Shown one piece after another: positions 52,701 to 60,916 of a DNA stretch of 64,000 bases; positions within the stretch are counted from its first letter, which is position 1, and each line of letters opens with the position of its first letter. Below the pieces are notes generated by a model. That model had not been told where the DNA came from. It searched no databases and saw only the letters and a program-made list of their open reading frames with translations. The stretch is from Planctomycetota bacterium (GTDB taxonomy: Bacteria; Planctomycetota; Planctomycetia; Gemmatales; Gemmataceae), in NCBI GenBank assembly GCA_016873095.1, contig VGYC01000008.1:18987-82986 (forward strand). The letters are read 5' to 3'. Position numbers and translations under genes: made by a program.

Positions 52701-53503
52701 CCGAAGTTCGCCTGCAAGCGCTCGATGCCGCGGGAAACTTGACCGGCGCCCTCAAGACCCACGTCCTGCCGGCACAGCTTGCCGGCACGCCCGCGCTGGG
52801 GCCGGACTTCGTCGTCTTGCCGCTGGCCAACGGCATCCTCGAGCGCCTGCCATTCGGCGCTGGGTTGCCGGTGCACGGCCCGGGTTGGCGAAAACCGGGA
52901 GCAGACGAGCATGCGAAGTGTCACGTGCTGGCGCTGGACGGCGGTGATTTTCTGGTCAGCGACGGCAGCAACGGCTTGACGCGCCTGCACTGGTCCGAAC
53001 CAAAATCATGGGAGAAGAAAGCCAGCGTTCAGCTGCCGGCGCGCATCGCCACGCCGCCCGTCGTCGCCGGCAAGAGCATCGTGGTCGCCTGCGCCAACCA
53101 TTCACTCATCGTGCTGGATGACGCGGGCTTGACAGTGTCGCGTTCCTGGGCGCTGCCAGGTCCGGTGACGAACGGGCCGTTTGCACATGATCAAGGCATT
53201 GGCTGCGTCGTCGGCCACAATCGCCTCGTGTGGATCGACCCGGCACGCAAGCAACCCTGGGAATACAGTCTCGACGCCCGCATCGTCGGTGTTCCGCTGT
53301 GGAGCGACGGCATGCTGGTGGTCGCCAACCAGGCAGGGCAGATCGACGCGCTTTCTCCCAAGGATGGCCAGGCGCTCGGCAGCTACGCCCTGCACGCCGA
53401 CGTCGCTCCCGCCGCCGCACCAATCTCTTTCGGCGACGGCCAGCTGTTCCTGCCGCTTTCGGACGGAACCGTCTTCGTGATGCCGAGAAAGCGGCTGCGC
53501 TGA
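49799..53503 (+). CDS. Giant zinc-ribbon / transmembrane / PQQ-like beta-propeller protein
   Basis: A 1234-residue protein. Residues 1-40 are an MJ0042-type zinc ribbon (CPHCLSVYQLDPSLLGKSLR with CPNAQC). Residues ~45-245 are Pro/Ala-rich, possibly an intracellular linker. A transmembrane helix follows (WIVAGLLLVLVSGLSLAGWLA). Then a helical, TPR-like region (NAEREYQEHRFADAAVLFQD) and, from ~residue 510, PQQ-type propeller blades (LYALDARDGQVRWARRVGID, GDVAWQHVLDESPLGQPVLV, ADGRILWQRRLGAVCQGPP, AGQIDALSPKDGQALGSYAL). Such proteins lack the active-site residues of quinoprotein dehydrogenases and are presumed envelope scaffolds. No kinase domain. Monocistronic. Confidence 0.85.
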   Translation: MPHISVRCPHCLSVYQLDPSLLGKSLRCPNAQCREIFEVRDETAPAPVPAHPAGPPAAPLAGGAQTSGTVGDMVPILTAEVAAAAASAPESKTPPPPPSPPSPQPPRPPRVPELPAKPESLAPTAPTWKGAPPPVRSGAAATREVPPPREVPYREAAHPVPETSAELDLPEDWTPEESDEPAPLAPSPAPATPAVPTEHGVRELGPGTWAAPPVRRAAVLSADGEPTAVATLPPPKASSPSASAGGKKARRRSRWIVAGLLLVLVSGLSLAGWLAMRRQAGNETELFKNAEREYQEHRFADAAVLFQDLLRDFPGSEQRGLYRFLGELSAVREAIYFPGEKGLDGTLGRIGQFLDYYKGDPLLKAYEPDVWKTLHKLGKELGEDATAKKDRALLRRARTAIDVAGQLDVAATPNNREMLRRARDALLETEKHIVEREHREALIARLKELSARPSSQTVQFARQLVADAGLGNDAELKELLQRLLTAHIGQVSYTPEASGALKPPPGDEGTSLLVTSAVGKVVPIAMKAQTIFALARGVLYALDARDGQVRWARRVGIDNQHLPLRLPATSSAAELAVIAGIDDRTLSAVAVNTGDVAWQHVLDESPLGQPVLVGARILAATYSGRVEEIDAWTGKPLGSYRLGEPLAAGAARQDGSPLLYVPAASYAIYVLDLEKHVCDRVLYSGHAHGALRSPPVVVIDPGKTAGLMILEETDGLDAVRLRVYALPIRDPDQKPLPVEQKVRGWSWFAPFQDGERLLSATDAGVLGYWGIRQKGNRDPALFPWFKKELMVAEGKADRSARAFVAHADADNVWTLSNARLQRWRSALHPEDGPQLSAAWSESIPLGAPLHEAQVHRDNDGNTMLFLVTQDLRSATCLASAVSAADGRILWQRRLGAVCQGPPVTIGKQILLDDANGLYAFEDGAPGERWQQAGTMVLPAGGKPTRFLVLPGHGKYPGCVLGVGAGRDTEVRLQALDAAGNLTGALKTHVLPAQLAGTPALGPDFVVLPLANGILERLPFGAGLPVHGPGWRKPGADEHAKCHVLALDGGDFLVSDGSNGLTRLHWSEPKSWEKKASVQLPARIATPPVVAGKSIVVACANHSLIVLDDAGLTVSRSWALPGPVTNGPFAHDQGIGCVVGHNRLVWIDPARKQPWEYSLDARIVGVPLWSDGMLVVANQAGQIDALSPKDGQALGSYALHADVAPAAAPISFGDGQLFLPLSDGTVFVMPRKRLR

Positions 53504-53595
53504 CCGCCACGCACGGCATTGCCGGGACAGTCGCGGCGGCATAAGCCTTGGATAGAATCACATCCATGCTCACAGATGTCCGGAGGTTACAAGCC

Positions 53596-54027
53596 ATGAG
53601 TCGATCCATGCAGGTGTGGCTGGGAGCGGCGGCATTGCTGGTGCTCTTGCAACTGGCCCCGTCCGGCCACGCCCAGGGCAAGGGCAGCTTGAAGTTCGAG
53701 GTGTACAAGGACGCCAAGGAAGAGTTTCGCTGGCGGCTCAAGTCGGCCAACGGCAAGATCATCGCCACCGGCGGCCAGGGCTACGCCGCCAAGGCCGACT
53801 GCAAGCGCGGCATCGAGATTCTGAAGGAAGCCGGCGCCAAGGGCGCCAGATCCAAGTTCGAGCTCTACCAGGATGCCAAGGAGGAGTATCGCTGGCGCCT
53901 GAAGGCCGCCAACGGACAGGTAGTTGCCGTCTCCAGCCAGGGCTATTCGACGAAGGCCGGCTGCGAGAAGTCGCTGACACTGGTCAGGAAGGCCGGCAAG
54001 GCGCCTCTTGAAGAAGTCGAGAAATGA
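53596..54027 (+). CDS. Exported DUF1508 (YegP-type) protein with two repeats
   Basis: A 143-residue protein from the ATG at 53596 with a GGAGG ribosome binding site. It has a signal peptide (VWLGAAALLVLLQLAPSGHA) followed by two DUF1508/UPF0339 repeats: KFEVYKDAKEEFRWRLKSAN...GYAAKADCKRGI and KFELYQDAKEEYRWRLKAAN...GYSTKAGCEKSL. YegP itself is cytoplasmic and lacks a signal; the exported form is common in planctomycetes. Role unknown. Confidence 0.93.
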   Translation: MSRSMQVWLGAAALLVLLQLAPSGHAQGKGSLKFEVYKDAKEEFRWRLKSANGKIIATGGQGYAAKADCKRGIEILKEAGAKGARSKFELYQDAKEEYRWRLKAANGQVVAVSSQGYSTKAGCEKSLTLVRKAGKAPLEEVEK

Positions 54028-54038
54028 GGATCAATAGG

Positions 54039-54097
54039 GGCGAGGCTCCTGCCGAACCGTGAACGGCGCAACTGGGCGGCTCGGCAGGAGTCTCGCC
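54039..54097. terminator. Hairpin between convergent genes, possible bidirectional terminator
   Basis: Left arm 54039-54055 and right arm 54081-54097 pair over 17 bases with one G-U, around a 25-base loop. It lies between the DUF1508 stop and the ThuA stop, the right place for a shared terminator, but has no U-tract. The arm sequence GGCGAGNCTCCTGCCGA also looks like a dispersed-repeat end. Confidence 0.45.
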
Positions 54098-54134
54098 TTC
54101 CGAATGCATCCATCAAGCCATGCGTGACGTTGCA

Positions 54135-55106
54135 CTAGATTCCGCGTTTCTTCACCGCCAGCCTGCCGTCGTCAATCAGCGTCTCCAGGTCATCGCGGCT
54201 CAGCGTGCGTGAGGGAACGCCGGCTTCCGGCACTTCCAGCTTCGACACCCAGGCGACGGCGTTCAGGAGCAGCTTGCGGAAATTGTCGTCGGCGAGGTTG
54301 GCGTGCTTGTGCAGGCCGGTGAAGCCGAAGCCGCGGCCCTCGTCGGGCCGCACATACGCCCAGGCCATCACCTGCTTCTTGCCCTCGGAAACCTCCCTGT
54401 ACACGTCCGGGTTGCCGCCATGTGAGCTCGGCTTCTCGATGGTTTGCTTGGGAATCGTGCTCAAGGGCGGCAGATCGGACAGGATCGGCGTGACGCCCTT
54501 CATGCCGTCCACGAAGCGCATGTGGTAGTACCACTCGTCGTTGACGGAGAACGGCTTGACGCCGCGTGTCACCGCATGCTTGGGCAGGTCCTTGAACTTC
54601 GGCGTCCACCACGGGTTGACCGACCAGAACGGCTCGAAGTAGCCGCCCAGCCATTGCAGATAATGCTTGCCTTGTTCTCCCTTGTTGACCTCGACGCCGT
54701 AATGGATGGCCATGAAGCCGGCGCCGCGCCTGGTCGCCTCCTTGACGGCGGGGTTGACGGACGAGCCGCCGTGATTCATGAGCACGATGATGGTGTCCGC
54801 ATGCTTGAGGTCCTTGGGCCACTTGGCCATGGTGTGCACCACGGCGTAGGCGTCCGGATACTGAGCATTGATGATGCGCGCGAAATAGATGGCGGCCGCC
54901 AGAAACTCGTGGTTGCCGCGCGGCCCGTGCGGCGCCGTGTCGGCCACGAACACGATCCGCTTCACCCCCTTGGCGGCCTTCTGTGCCTCGTAGTCGTAAA
55001 TGTCGCGCGGCTTCTTCTCGTCATCCGCGATCGACACGGTCGGCACCAGCAAGCCGCAAACAACGGCGGCGACGAAAAGCATGCGCAAGGCAAATCGTGA
55101 GAACAT
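54135..55106 (-). CDS. Secreted ThuA-like domain protein
   Basis: A 323-residue protein with a signal peptide (MLFVAAVVCGLLVPTVSIAD). ThuA/trehalose-utilisation fold: VKRIVFVADTAPHGPRGNHE, TIIVLMNHGGSSVNPAVKEA, GAGFMAIHYGVEVNKGEQGK, WLGGYFEPFWSVNPWWTPKF, NDEWYYHMRF, KQVMAWAYVRPDEGRGFGFT, LLLNAVAWV. Planctomycete ThuA proteins are numerous and probably act on sugars outside the cytoplasm; biochemical role not established. The start at 55106 has the signal near the N-terminus. Confidence 0.92.
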   Translation of the reverse strand: MFSRFALRMLFVAAVVCGLLVPTVSIADDEKKPRDIYDYEAQKAAKGVKRIVFVADTAPHGPRGNHEFLAAAIYFARIINAQYPDAYAVVHTMAKWPKDLKHADTIIVLMNHGGSSVNPAVKEATRRGAGFMAIHYGVEVNKGEQGKHYLQWLGGYFEPFWSVNPWWTPKFKDLPKHAVTRGVKPFSVNDEWYYHMRFVDGMKGVTPILSDLPPLSTIPKQTIEKPSSHGGNPDVYREVSEGKKQVMAWAYVRPDEGRGFGFTGLHKHANLADDNFRKLLLNAVAWVSKLEVPEAGVPSRTLSRDDLETLIDDGRLAVKKRGI

Positions 55107-55347
55107 CGCTGAAACCTGCATGTAAGAGTGTGTCGGGGAAACCCAGTCCGGCATGAACTCATGCTAAATAGGAACGCAAACGACGTCAAACCGATTTGCG
55201 GCGGCGCTCGAGGCGGACCATCAATCTCCAAATTTCCTAACCCCAGAATTCCAGTCACAGTCTCGCCAGCGTGCCGTAATACTTGCGGAACCCATGACAG
55301 TCATGGGCAAGCACAACGGGGTCAAGCAATCGAAGGGAGAGCGAGCC

Positions 55348-55707
55348 ATGAACATCAAGAAGCTGGCACTTTTGGGTCTGGCTGGAGCGCTGGGACTGGC
55401 GGGGGCGGTCGAGGCCGGGCGCATTCCGGGACCGGGCATCGATACCCGTCGTTGCGAGGCCTATTCCTCGGTGACGTACCATGACACATTTCGCCGCGGA
55501 CGGATCGCAGTCGTGTCGATCGTGGGCGACGGCGATACCGACCTGGACCTGTTCGTCTACGACCGCTTCGGCAACCTCGTCGCTCGCGGCATCGGCCTGA
55601 CGGATCGCGAGACGGTCCGCTGGGTGCCGCCGACCACCGGGACCTACCGCATCGTCGTCCGCAACCTCGGCGGCGTCTGGCATCGCTTCTCGCTGGCGAC
55701 CAACTAG
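55348..55707 (+). CDS. Small secreted protein with PPC-like beta domain
   Basis: A 119-residue protein with a signal peptide (MNIKKLALLGLAGALGLAGA) and a GGGAGAG ribosome binding site. The mature part is a single beta-sandwich resembling prepeptidase C-terminal (PPC) domains: VVSIVGDGDTDLDLFVYDRF and WVPPTTGTYRIVVRNLGG. PPC domains usually sit on larger peptidases; a standalone secreted copy is common in planctomycetes. Function unknown. Confidence 0.85.
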   Translation: MNIKKLALLGLAGALGLAGAVEAGRIPGPGIDTRRCEAYSSVTYHDTFRRGRIAVVSIVGDGDTDLDLFVYDRFGNLVARGIGLTDRETVRWVPPTTGTYRIVVRNLGGVWHRFSLATN

Positions 55708-55955
55708 TGCCCGGTCACGGAACGACTGCTGGGAGGGCGAGGCCTGGAGAGGGCCGGGGCGAGGGGGGCAGGCAACCTGGCAATGGGCATATCGCTCTTG
55801 CGAAGAAGCTGTCTCCCTCACCGGAATTGTGTGCAAAGGGCACAATGGCCGAAAGCGCGAAATCGCGAGGGAACGGCCTACTTGACGCCGTAGAATGAAC
55901 CGCGACGACTGAAACTTGCGATGGCACTTTCGGGCCGAGCCGGGAAAGGATGTTC

Positions 55956-56273
55956 ATGACTGGACGCATACGCCTTGTCGCGGTGGCCGGACTCCTGATG
56001 CTTGGCTTCGTCGGATTCTACCCGCCGCTCAAGCGCCCGCCGGTGCTGGGAGGCGAGCTGGAAATTGGTAGCACAAAGGAATGGCCATTCGGTCAGCGGG
56101 CCCTGGTCTTCATCGACGACTACGTCTACCTTTACCGGACTCCCAATCAGCTGGCGGGACAGCGGACCGAGATCGACGCAGCACGCCTGCTGGGAGAAGC
56201 TCTGGTCATCCTGGCGGCCACCGGAATTGCCATCCTGCTATTGTGGCCGGGAGCGCATCGGCAAGCAACCTGA
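55956..56273 (+). CDS. Small two-helix membrane protein, unknown function
   Basis: A 105-residue protein (MTGRIRLVAVAGLLMLGFVG). Two hydrophobic segments, one at the N-terminus and one near the C-terminus (ALVILAATGIAILLLW), with a polar outer loop between them. An alternative start is the ATG two codons earlier (55950). No family recognised. It is ~250 bases downstream of the PPC-domain gene and may be transcribed separately. Confidence 0.6.
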   Translation: MTGRIRLVAVAGLLMLGFVGFYPPLKRPPVLGGELEIGSTKEWPFGQRALVFIDDYVYLYRTPNQLAGQRTEIDAARLLGEALVILAATGIAILLLWPGAHRQAT

Positions 56274-56341
56274 CCGCTCGATCCGCCACGCAAGGCCAGG
56301 GCAGGTCAACCAGAGACGACCGAGTCTCCACGACCGGCCTG

Positions 56342-57490
56342 TCACTCTGCCTCCTTCAGCCACTGCCGTATTTTTTTCAGCTCCTTGCCCCAGCCGTCAC
56401 CCAGTCGAGCTTCGAGAAAGGCGCCATAGAGGAGGTCGAGTGTTTCCAGCAGATGGCGGATCTGCGTGACGCGCTCCTCGTGGCGGGCGCGCTCCTCCAG
56501 GGCCTCGGGGACGGGGAGCTTGGCGCCGCCGATGGCCAGGCTCTCGGCGTGCAATGTCAGCTCGTATTGCTGATCGTGCCGTACCAGGGTGAGGCCGGCC
56601 TTGCGCGGCAGCTTGCCGGCCTGCAGGGCGCGATGCGCCTCCGGCAAGCGGCCAGGGCCCTCGCTCAGCAGGCTTTGCTTGCCGGTCTGCCCCAGCGGGC
56701 ATTCCAGTGCCAGCGAGCGCGACATCATCACCGTCACCTTCGAGTTGTCGATCAGCGTCACCTCGTCGGCCTCGTTCTCCAGGCGATGCCAGAGCCAGAG
56801 CAGGAACTCGTTGCCGAGAAAATCGCGGTTGGCGTCGTCGGGGACCCAGACGACCGAGCCGTCCCGGCCGGCGATGAAACCGGTAGGCTTGGCGTCATCA
56901 ACATGGCGCGACTGCTCGCGTGCCTCGGCCTGCTGAAAGGCCTGCGTGCCGGCAGTCAGCATCTCCAGGCCGCGCTCGAACGTCTCGCGAAACATCGGCA
57001 ACACCCGGTCGAGGGCGCTGATGCCCGTGGTGCCGGCAAGTAATTCGCCCGACTGGCTGTCCCACAGCATCGGCACGGCGACGCGGCGCAGATACCGGCC
57101 ATCGGCAGCTTCGGTCTCCAGCCGCTGGCGGGCACGGGCCCGCGCCTCGCGCTTGACCTTGACTCCAGGCGGGCGGCTCGCATCGTCGTGCAGTGCGTCC
57201 AGTTCCTCCTGCGTGTAGGCGCGCAGCAGGTCGGACGGGATCTTCTGCGTGTCGATGCGCAGCGCGAACTGCAAGCAGTCGTTGACGATGTTCTTGGCCA
57301 GGTCGAAGCGTGTGTCGAGGATGTGATCGCCGCCGATCCAGCCGACCGCCGAGCCGTCGGCCGTCGCCACGCGCCGCTTGCCGATGGCATGCCTGGCCAG
57401 CGCCTCGACCTGTTCCTCGCCAAACTGCCGCACCGCCCGACCGGAGACGCGGAAGCGGGTGCAAGTGATACGGCCGGAGAAGAAACTCAA
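56342..57490 (-). CDS. RdgC-like recombination-associated protein
   Basis: A 382-residue protein of the RdgC type. Landmarks: MSFFSGRITCTRFRVSG at the start, FDLAKNIVNDCLQFALRIDT followed by QKIPSDLLRAYTQEELDAL, LGNEFLLWLWHRLEN, and a long charged C-terminal helix region. Proteobacterial RdgC forms a ring on double-stranded DNA and limits RecA loading; planctomycete members are ~80 residues longer than E. coli RdgC, as here, and their role is untested. It has its own promoter region; the divergent HZS-alpha-like gene starts ~270 bases away. Confidence 0.8.
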   Translation of the reverse strand: MSFFSGRITCTRFRVSGRAVRQFGEEQVEALARHAIGKRRVATADGSAVGWIGGDHILDTRFDLAKNIVNDCLQFALRIDTQKIPSDLLRAYTQEELDALHDDASRPPGVKVKREARARARQRLETEAADGRYLRRVAVPMLWDSQSGELLAGTTGISALDRVLPMFRETFERGLEMLTAGTQAFQQAEAREQSRHVDDAKPTGFIAGRDGSVVWVPDDANRDFLGNEFLLWLWHRLENEADEVTLIDNSKVTVMMSRSLALECPLGQTGKQSLLSEGPGRLPEAHRALQAGKLPRKAGLTLVRHDQQYELTLHAESLAIGGAKLPVPEALEERARHEERVTQIRHLLETLDLLYGAFLEARLGDGWGKELKKIRQWLKEAE

Positions 57491-57600
57491 GATGACACCT
57501 CACCGTCGAAAGCAAAGGGATCAGTTTAGGCGACATGCCATGGAAACGGCAATCGGCCAGGGAGACGTCGAGCCTGTCGCTGATCGGCGCGACGTGATAC

Positions 57601-57606
57601 TATAAT
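57601..57606 (+). promoter_or_regulatory. Candidate -10 box (TATAAT) upstream of the HZS-alpha-like gene
   Basis: A consensus TATAAT lies 155 bases before the ATG at 57761. No good -35 is visible 16-18 bases upstream. Immediately downstream are a GGCGG/CCGCC hairpin (57611-57625) and a TGGACGCC repeat (57635-57650), which would sit in the 5' leader. Confidence 0.35.
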
Positions 57607-57760
57607 GAACGGCGGCTAAACCGCCCGGGACGTCTGGACGCCTGGACGCCTGGTGTTTGGCCGTGGCCGCCACGCCGAGTAAGATGATCCTCTGCCTCGT
57701 TTGACGGACCCTGCCAGCGCCCCGGTTGAATCTGCCCGAGAACAATCCACCGGAGTCCTC

Positions 57761-60700
57761 ATGCACTTGCGATTGCTCCTGCTGGCCGCTGCAGCCGGCA
57801 TCACGGTCTTGACGCCCATCGGATTGACACAGGCGCCGCAGGTGGCCGGTCCCATCAGCATCAACCCGTCCCACATTTCCAGCGATGCTTCGGTCAAGTG
57901 GGACTATGACATCGTCTACGTTCGGGCGCCTCGGCGCGGCGACGAGGTCGGCACCAACTGGACGGAGATTTCCAATCCGCACTACATGGACGCCGGCGCG
58001 GACCTGATGCTGCTGCATCCTGACGGCAGCGAGGAAGTTCTGGTCACAGGCGGCCGCGGTTCCGTCACGGATCCGATGGTGTCCTTCGACGGCCAGTGGG
58101 TTTACTATGCGCTGTTTCATGACCTGGCAGGCGGCTCGGCGGCGCAAGGAGCGGCGGCCGGCGCGGACATCTACAAGATTCACGTCAAGTCGCGCAAGAC
58201 GGTCCGCCTCACGCAGCAACGCTTCACGCCGAACACCGGCGCCGGCAACTGGTCGCGCGACTTCCGCACTCCCGAGCCCGGCAAGAACCATCTCGGTTTC
58301 GGCGTATTCAACCTCGGCCCCTGCCCGCTGCCCGGCGGCAAGGTGATCTTCACCAGCAATCGCAACGCCTTCAAGCCGCCCAAGCGCTTGCCGCACACCT
58401 TGCAGCTCTTCGTCATGGACGACGACGGCAGCAACGTCGAGTGCGTCGGCCACCTGAACCTGGGCATGGCGCTGCATCCCGTCGTGCTCATGGATGGCCG
58501 CGTCATGTTCAGCAGCCTGGAATCGCAGGGCATGCGTGTCTCGACCATGTGGGGTCTATGGGCCATCCACCCGGACGGCACCAACTGGGGGCCACTCCTC
58601 AGTGCGTTCCTGCCGGGCGCCGCGCCCAACGCCTTCCACTTCCAGACGCAGCTCTCCGATAGCACGATTGTGGCGGAAGAGTATTACAACCAGACCAGTA
58701 GCGGCTTTGGCGGCTACGTGCGCTTCCCGGTGAAGCTTCCCGAGGGCACGGCGCCTTTCGGTCCTGGCTATACCGGCGACCCGCGCAACCCGCCGTTGCG
58801 GCAGGGCCGGCTCGACAACGGCCAGGCACGCTTTCGCCGCCTGCCATTCAGCCCGGCCGGCGTCGAATCGCTGACGCCGTTCGCCCGCATCGACGAAGGG
58901 CCGGCCGACCTCGCCCAGCTTGGACGCGGCGGCCCGCGTGTCGGCAAGGTCACGCATCCGTCCGGAGCGCCCGACAATCATCTGCTGACGGTCTGGTCGT
59001 TCGGACCGGTCAACGGCGGTTACACGGTTCATCAGCCCGCCGTCGATGGCGGCATCTATCTCATCAAGTCGGGCAAGGCGGTTGATGAGCCCGGGCAGAT
59101 GCTGCTCATCAAGAACGATCCGAAGTACAACGAACAATGGCCACGCGCTCTCGTTCCCTACAAGCGCATCTACGGCATCGATGAGCCCAGCCGGCTGCCC
59201 GTGCTGGCCAACGACGGCACACGCTCGTCGCATCTGCCTGAGGGAACTCCCTTTGGTCTGGTGGGCACGTCGAGCCTCTACAAACGCGAAAGCTATCCGA
59301 ACGGCAAGGTCCAGCCGGGGAGCGTGACCGCGGCCTTCGCCGGCGGACTCGATCGCAACGGCTATCAGGACCTGGACCCGTTCAACTCGACGGAAGAAGG
59401 CGCATCGCTCAACTGGTTCAATCAGGGCGCCGACGCCGGCCGCTATGAAAACTCGGATATCCACGCCGTCCGCATCCTGGCGATGGAGCCGACCACGGAT
59501 CGACATGCCGGCCCGCATGCCGGCCCGCATGCCGGCCGAACCTTCCGCAGCCACGCCAATGAGCGTCTGCGCATCCTGGGCGAGATTCCGGTGCGCCGCT
59601 TCGCCGAGGGAGCGTCAGCGACCGGAGGAAAGCAGCCCCTCGACCCCGACGGCAACCCCGACACCAGCTTTCTCGCCAAGATCCCCGCCGACGTGGCGTT
59701 CACCTTTCAGACGCTGGATCGCGACGGCATGGTGCTGAACATGGCGCAGACATGGCACCAGCTTCGTCCCGGCGAGATCCGTAACGACTGCGGCGGCTGC
59801 CATGCCCACAGCCAGAAACCCACGCTCTTCGAGCAGACCCTGGCATCGCGCGCCGAGTACAAGCCCTTTGACCTCACCGGCCAGACGCCGCTGCTCACGA
59901 CCAAGAAGCACGACCAGTCCGGCAAGAAGTGGGACGTCGAGGATCGCACGGGGCTGCGCCACGACAAGAGCGTCAAGGACGTCGAGTTTTATCGCGACGT
60001 GAAGCCGATTCTGGACCGTAGCTGCGCGGCCTGCCACACGAAGACGTGGACCAGGCCGGCAGGCAACCTGGTGCTGGACGACGAGCGCACGGTCCGTCTC
60101 CCCGACGCCGACGACGTGCCAGGCACCTACTACCGGCTGGCGATGGATTACGCCGGGCGGTTCGGTCACAAGCCGCTGACAGGCGCCTGGCGCGGCGGCA
60201 ACGCGTCGCGCTACATCCGCATGTTCCAGTCGCGCCGCAGCCTGCTCGTCTGGAAGATCATGGGCAAGCGCACCGACGGCTGGAGCAACGACGATTTCCC
60301 CACGGAGACCGAACCGGGTAACCCGCTCAGCCTCTCGTGGAAGGGACAGCGCATCCCCAACACGCCCGCCAACCGCAACCGCGCCGACCTTGATTTCACC
60401 GGAAGCGTCATGCCGCCGCCGCAAGCGGTGGCCGGCAACTTCACCGCCCCGGACGGGACCAGGATCAAGGTGGCGCCGCTGTCCGACGAGGACAAGCTGA
60501 CGCTGGTCCGCTGGATCGACCTCGGTTGCCCCATTGACCTCAAAGGCAAGAATCAGAAATCATCGGGTTACGGCTGGTTCCTGGACGACCAGCGGCCGAC
60601 GCTGACGCTGACACATCCGAGGCCCGGCGTGAACAAGGAGTTTTCGCGCATCGTCGTCGGCATGCACGACTACGGCGGACTTGACGCGAAGAGTTTCGAG

Positions 60701-60895
60701 GTGATCGCCGATTTCCCGGTCGCCGGCATGGCGCCCGACAAGAACCTGGCGACGAAGTTCCGTAACGTCGCGCCGGGCGTTTGGGAGCTGCGACTGCCCC
60801 AACCGCTGAAGCTGGCGGCGGCAAAGCTGCTCGTCTCGGTGCGGGATCAGCAAGGCAACAGCACGCGCATCGAGCGAACCTTCTCGGCACCGTGA
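57761..60895 (+). CDS. HZS-alpha-like multiheme protein (hydrazine synthase alpha middle-domain family)
   Basis: A 1044-residue exported protein with signal peptide (LRLLLLAAAAGITVLTPIG) and GGAG ribosome binding site. The N-terminal ~450 residues are a beta-propeller (WDYDIVYVRAPRRGDEV, DPMVSFDGQWVYYALFHD, PLPGGKVIFTSNRNAFKPP, LQLFVMDDDGSNVECVGHLN, WGLWAIHPDGTNWGPLLSAF) as in the middle domain of hydrazine synthase alpha. Two heme c sites, CGGCH at 677-681 and CAACH at 755-759, are in the C-terminal half, where the fold is cytochrome-like. No hydrazine synthase beta/gamma subunits or other anammox genes are in the window, so hydrazine synthesis is unlikely; an electron-transfer role is more plausible. 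The protein carries a triple HAGP repeat and an in-frame dispersed repeat. Confidence 0.85.
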   Translation: MHLRLLLLAAAAGITVLTPIGLTQAPQVAGPISINPSHISSDASVKWDYDIVYVRAPRRGDEVGTNWTEISNPHYMDAGADLMLLHPDGSEEVLVTGGRGSVTDPMVSFDGQWVYYALFHDLAGGSAAQGAAAGADIYKIHVKSRKTVRLTQQRFTPNTGAGNWSRDFRTPEPGKNHLGFGVFNLGPCPLPGGKVIFTSNRNAFKPPKRLPHTLQLFVMDDDGSNVECVGHLNLGMALHPVVLMDGRVMFSSLESQGMRVSTMWGLWAIHPDGTNWGPLLSAFLPGAAPNAFHFQTQLSDSTIVAEEYYNQTSSGFGGYVRFPVKLPEGTAPFGPGYTGDPRNPPLRQGRLDNGQARFRRLPFSPAGVESLTPFARIDEGPADLAQLGRGGPRVGKVTHPSGAPDNHLLTVWSFGPVNGGYTVHQPAVDGGIYLIKSGKAVDEPGQMLLIKNDPKYNEQWPRALVPYKRIYGIDEPSRLPVLANDGTRSSHLPEGTPFGLVGTSSLYKRESYPNGKVQPGSVTAAFAGGLDRNGYQDLDPFNSTEEGASLNWFNQGADAGRYENSDIHAVRILAMEPTTDRHAGPHAGPHAGRTFRSHANERLRILGEIPVRRFAEGASATGGKQPLDPDGNPDTSFLAKIPADVAFTFQTLDRDGMVLNMAQTWHQLRPGEIRNDCGGCHAHSQKPTLFEQTLASRAEYKPFDLTGQTPLLTTKKHDQSGKKWDVEDRTGLRHDKSVKDVEFYRDVKPILDRSCAACHTKTWTRPAGNLVLDDERTVRLPDADDVPGTYYRLAMDYAGRFGHKPLTGAWRGGNASRYIRMFQSRRSLLVWKIMGKRTDGWSNDDFPTETEPGNPLSLSWKGQRIPNTPANRNRADLDFTGSVMPPPQAVAGNFTAPDGTRIKVAPLSDEDKLTLVRWIDLGCPIDLKGKNQKSSGYGWFLDDQRPTLTLTHPRPGVNKEFSRIVVGMHDYGGLDAKSFEVIADFPVAGMAPDKNLATKFRNVAPGVWELRLPQPLKLAAAKLLVSVRDQQGNSTRIERTFSAP
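59602..59629 (+). repeat. Dispersed repeat, GAGCGTSAGCGACCGGAG family, copy 3 (in frame)
   Basis: Reads CGCCGAGGGAGCGTCAGCGA followed by CCGGAGGA within the HZS-alpha-like gene, coding for AEGASATGG. The other two copies are intergenic (32505 and 33793). Confidence 0.75.
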
Positions 60896-60916
60896 GTGTG
60901 ATTCTCGACGCCGGCA

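Noticed and set aside
57761..60895. True hydrazine synthase of an anammox bacterium
   Set aside because: No beta/gamma subunits, hydrazine dehydrogenase or anammoxosome-related genes are nearby, and the rest of the window is typical of aerobic Gemmataceae-like planctomycetes.
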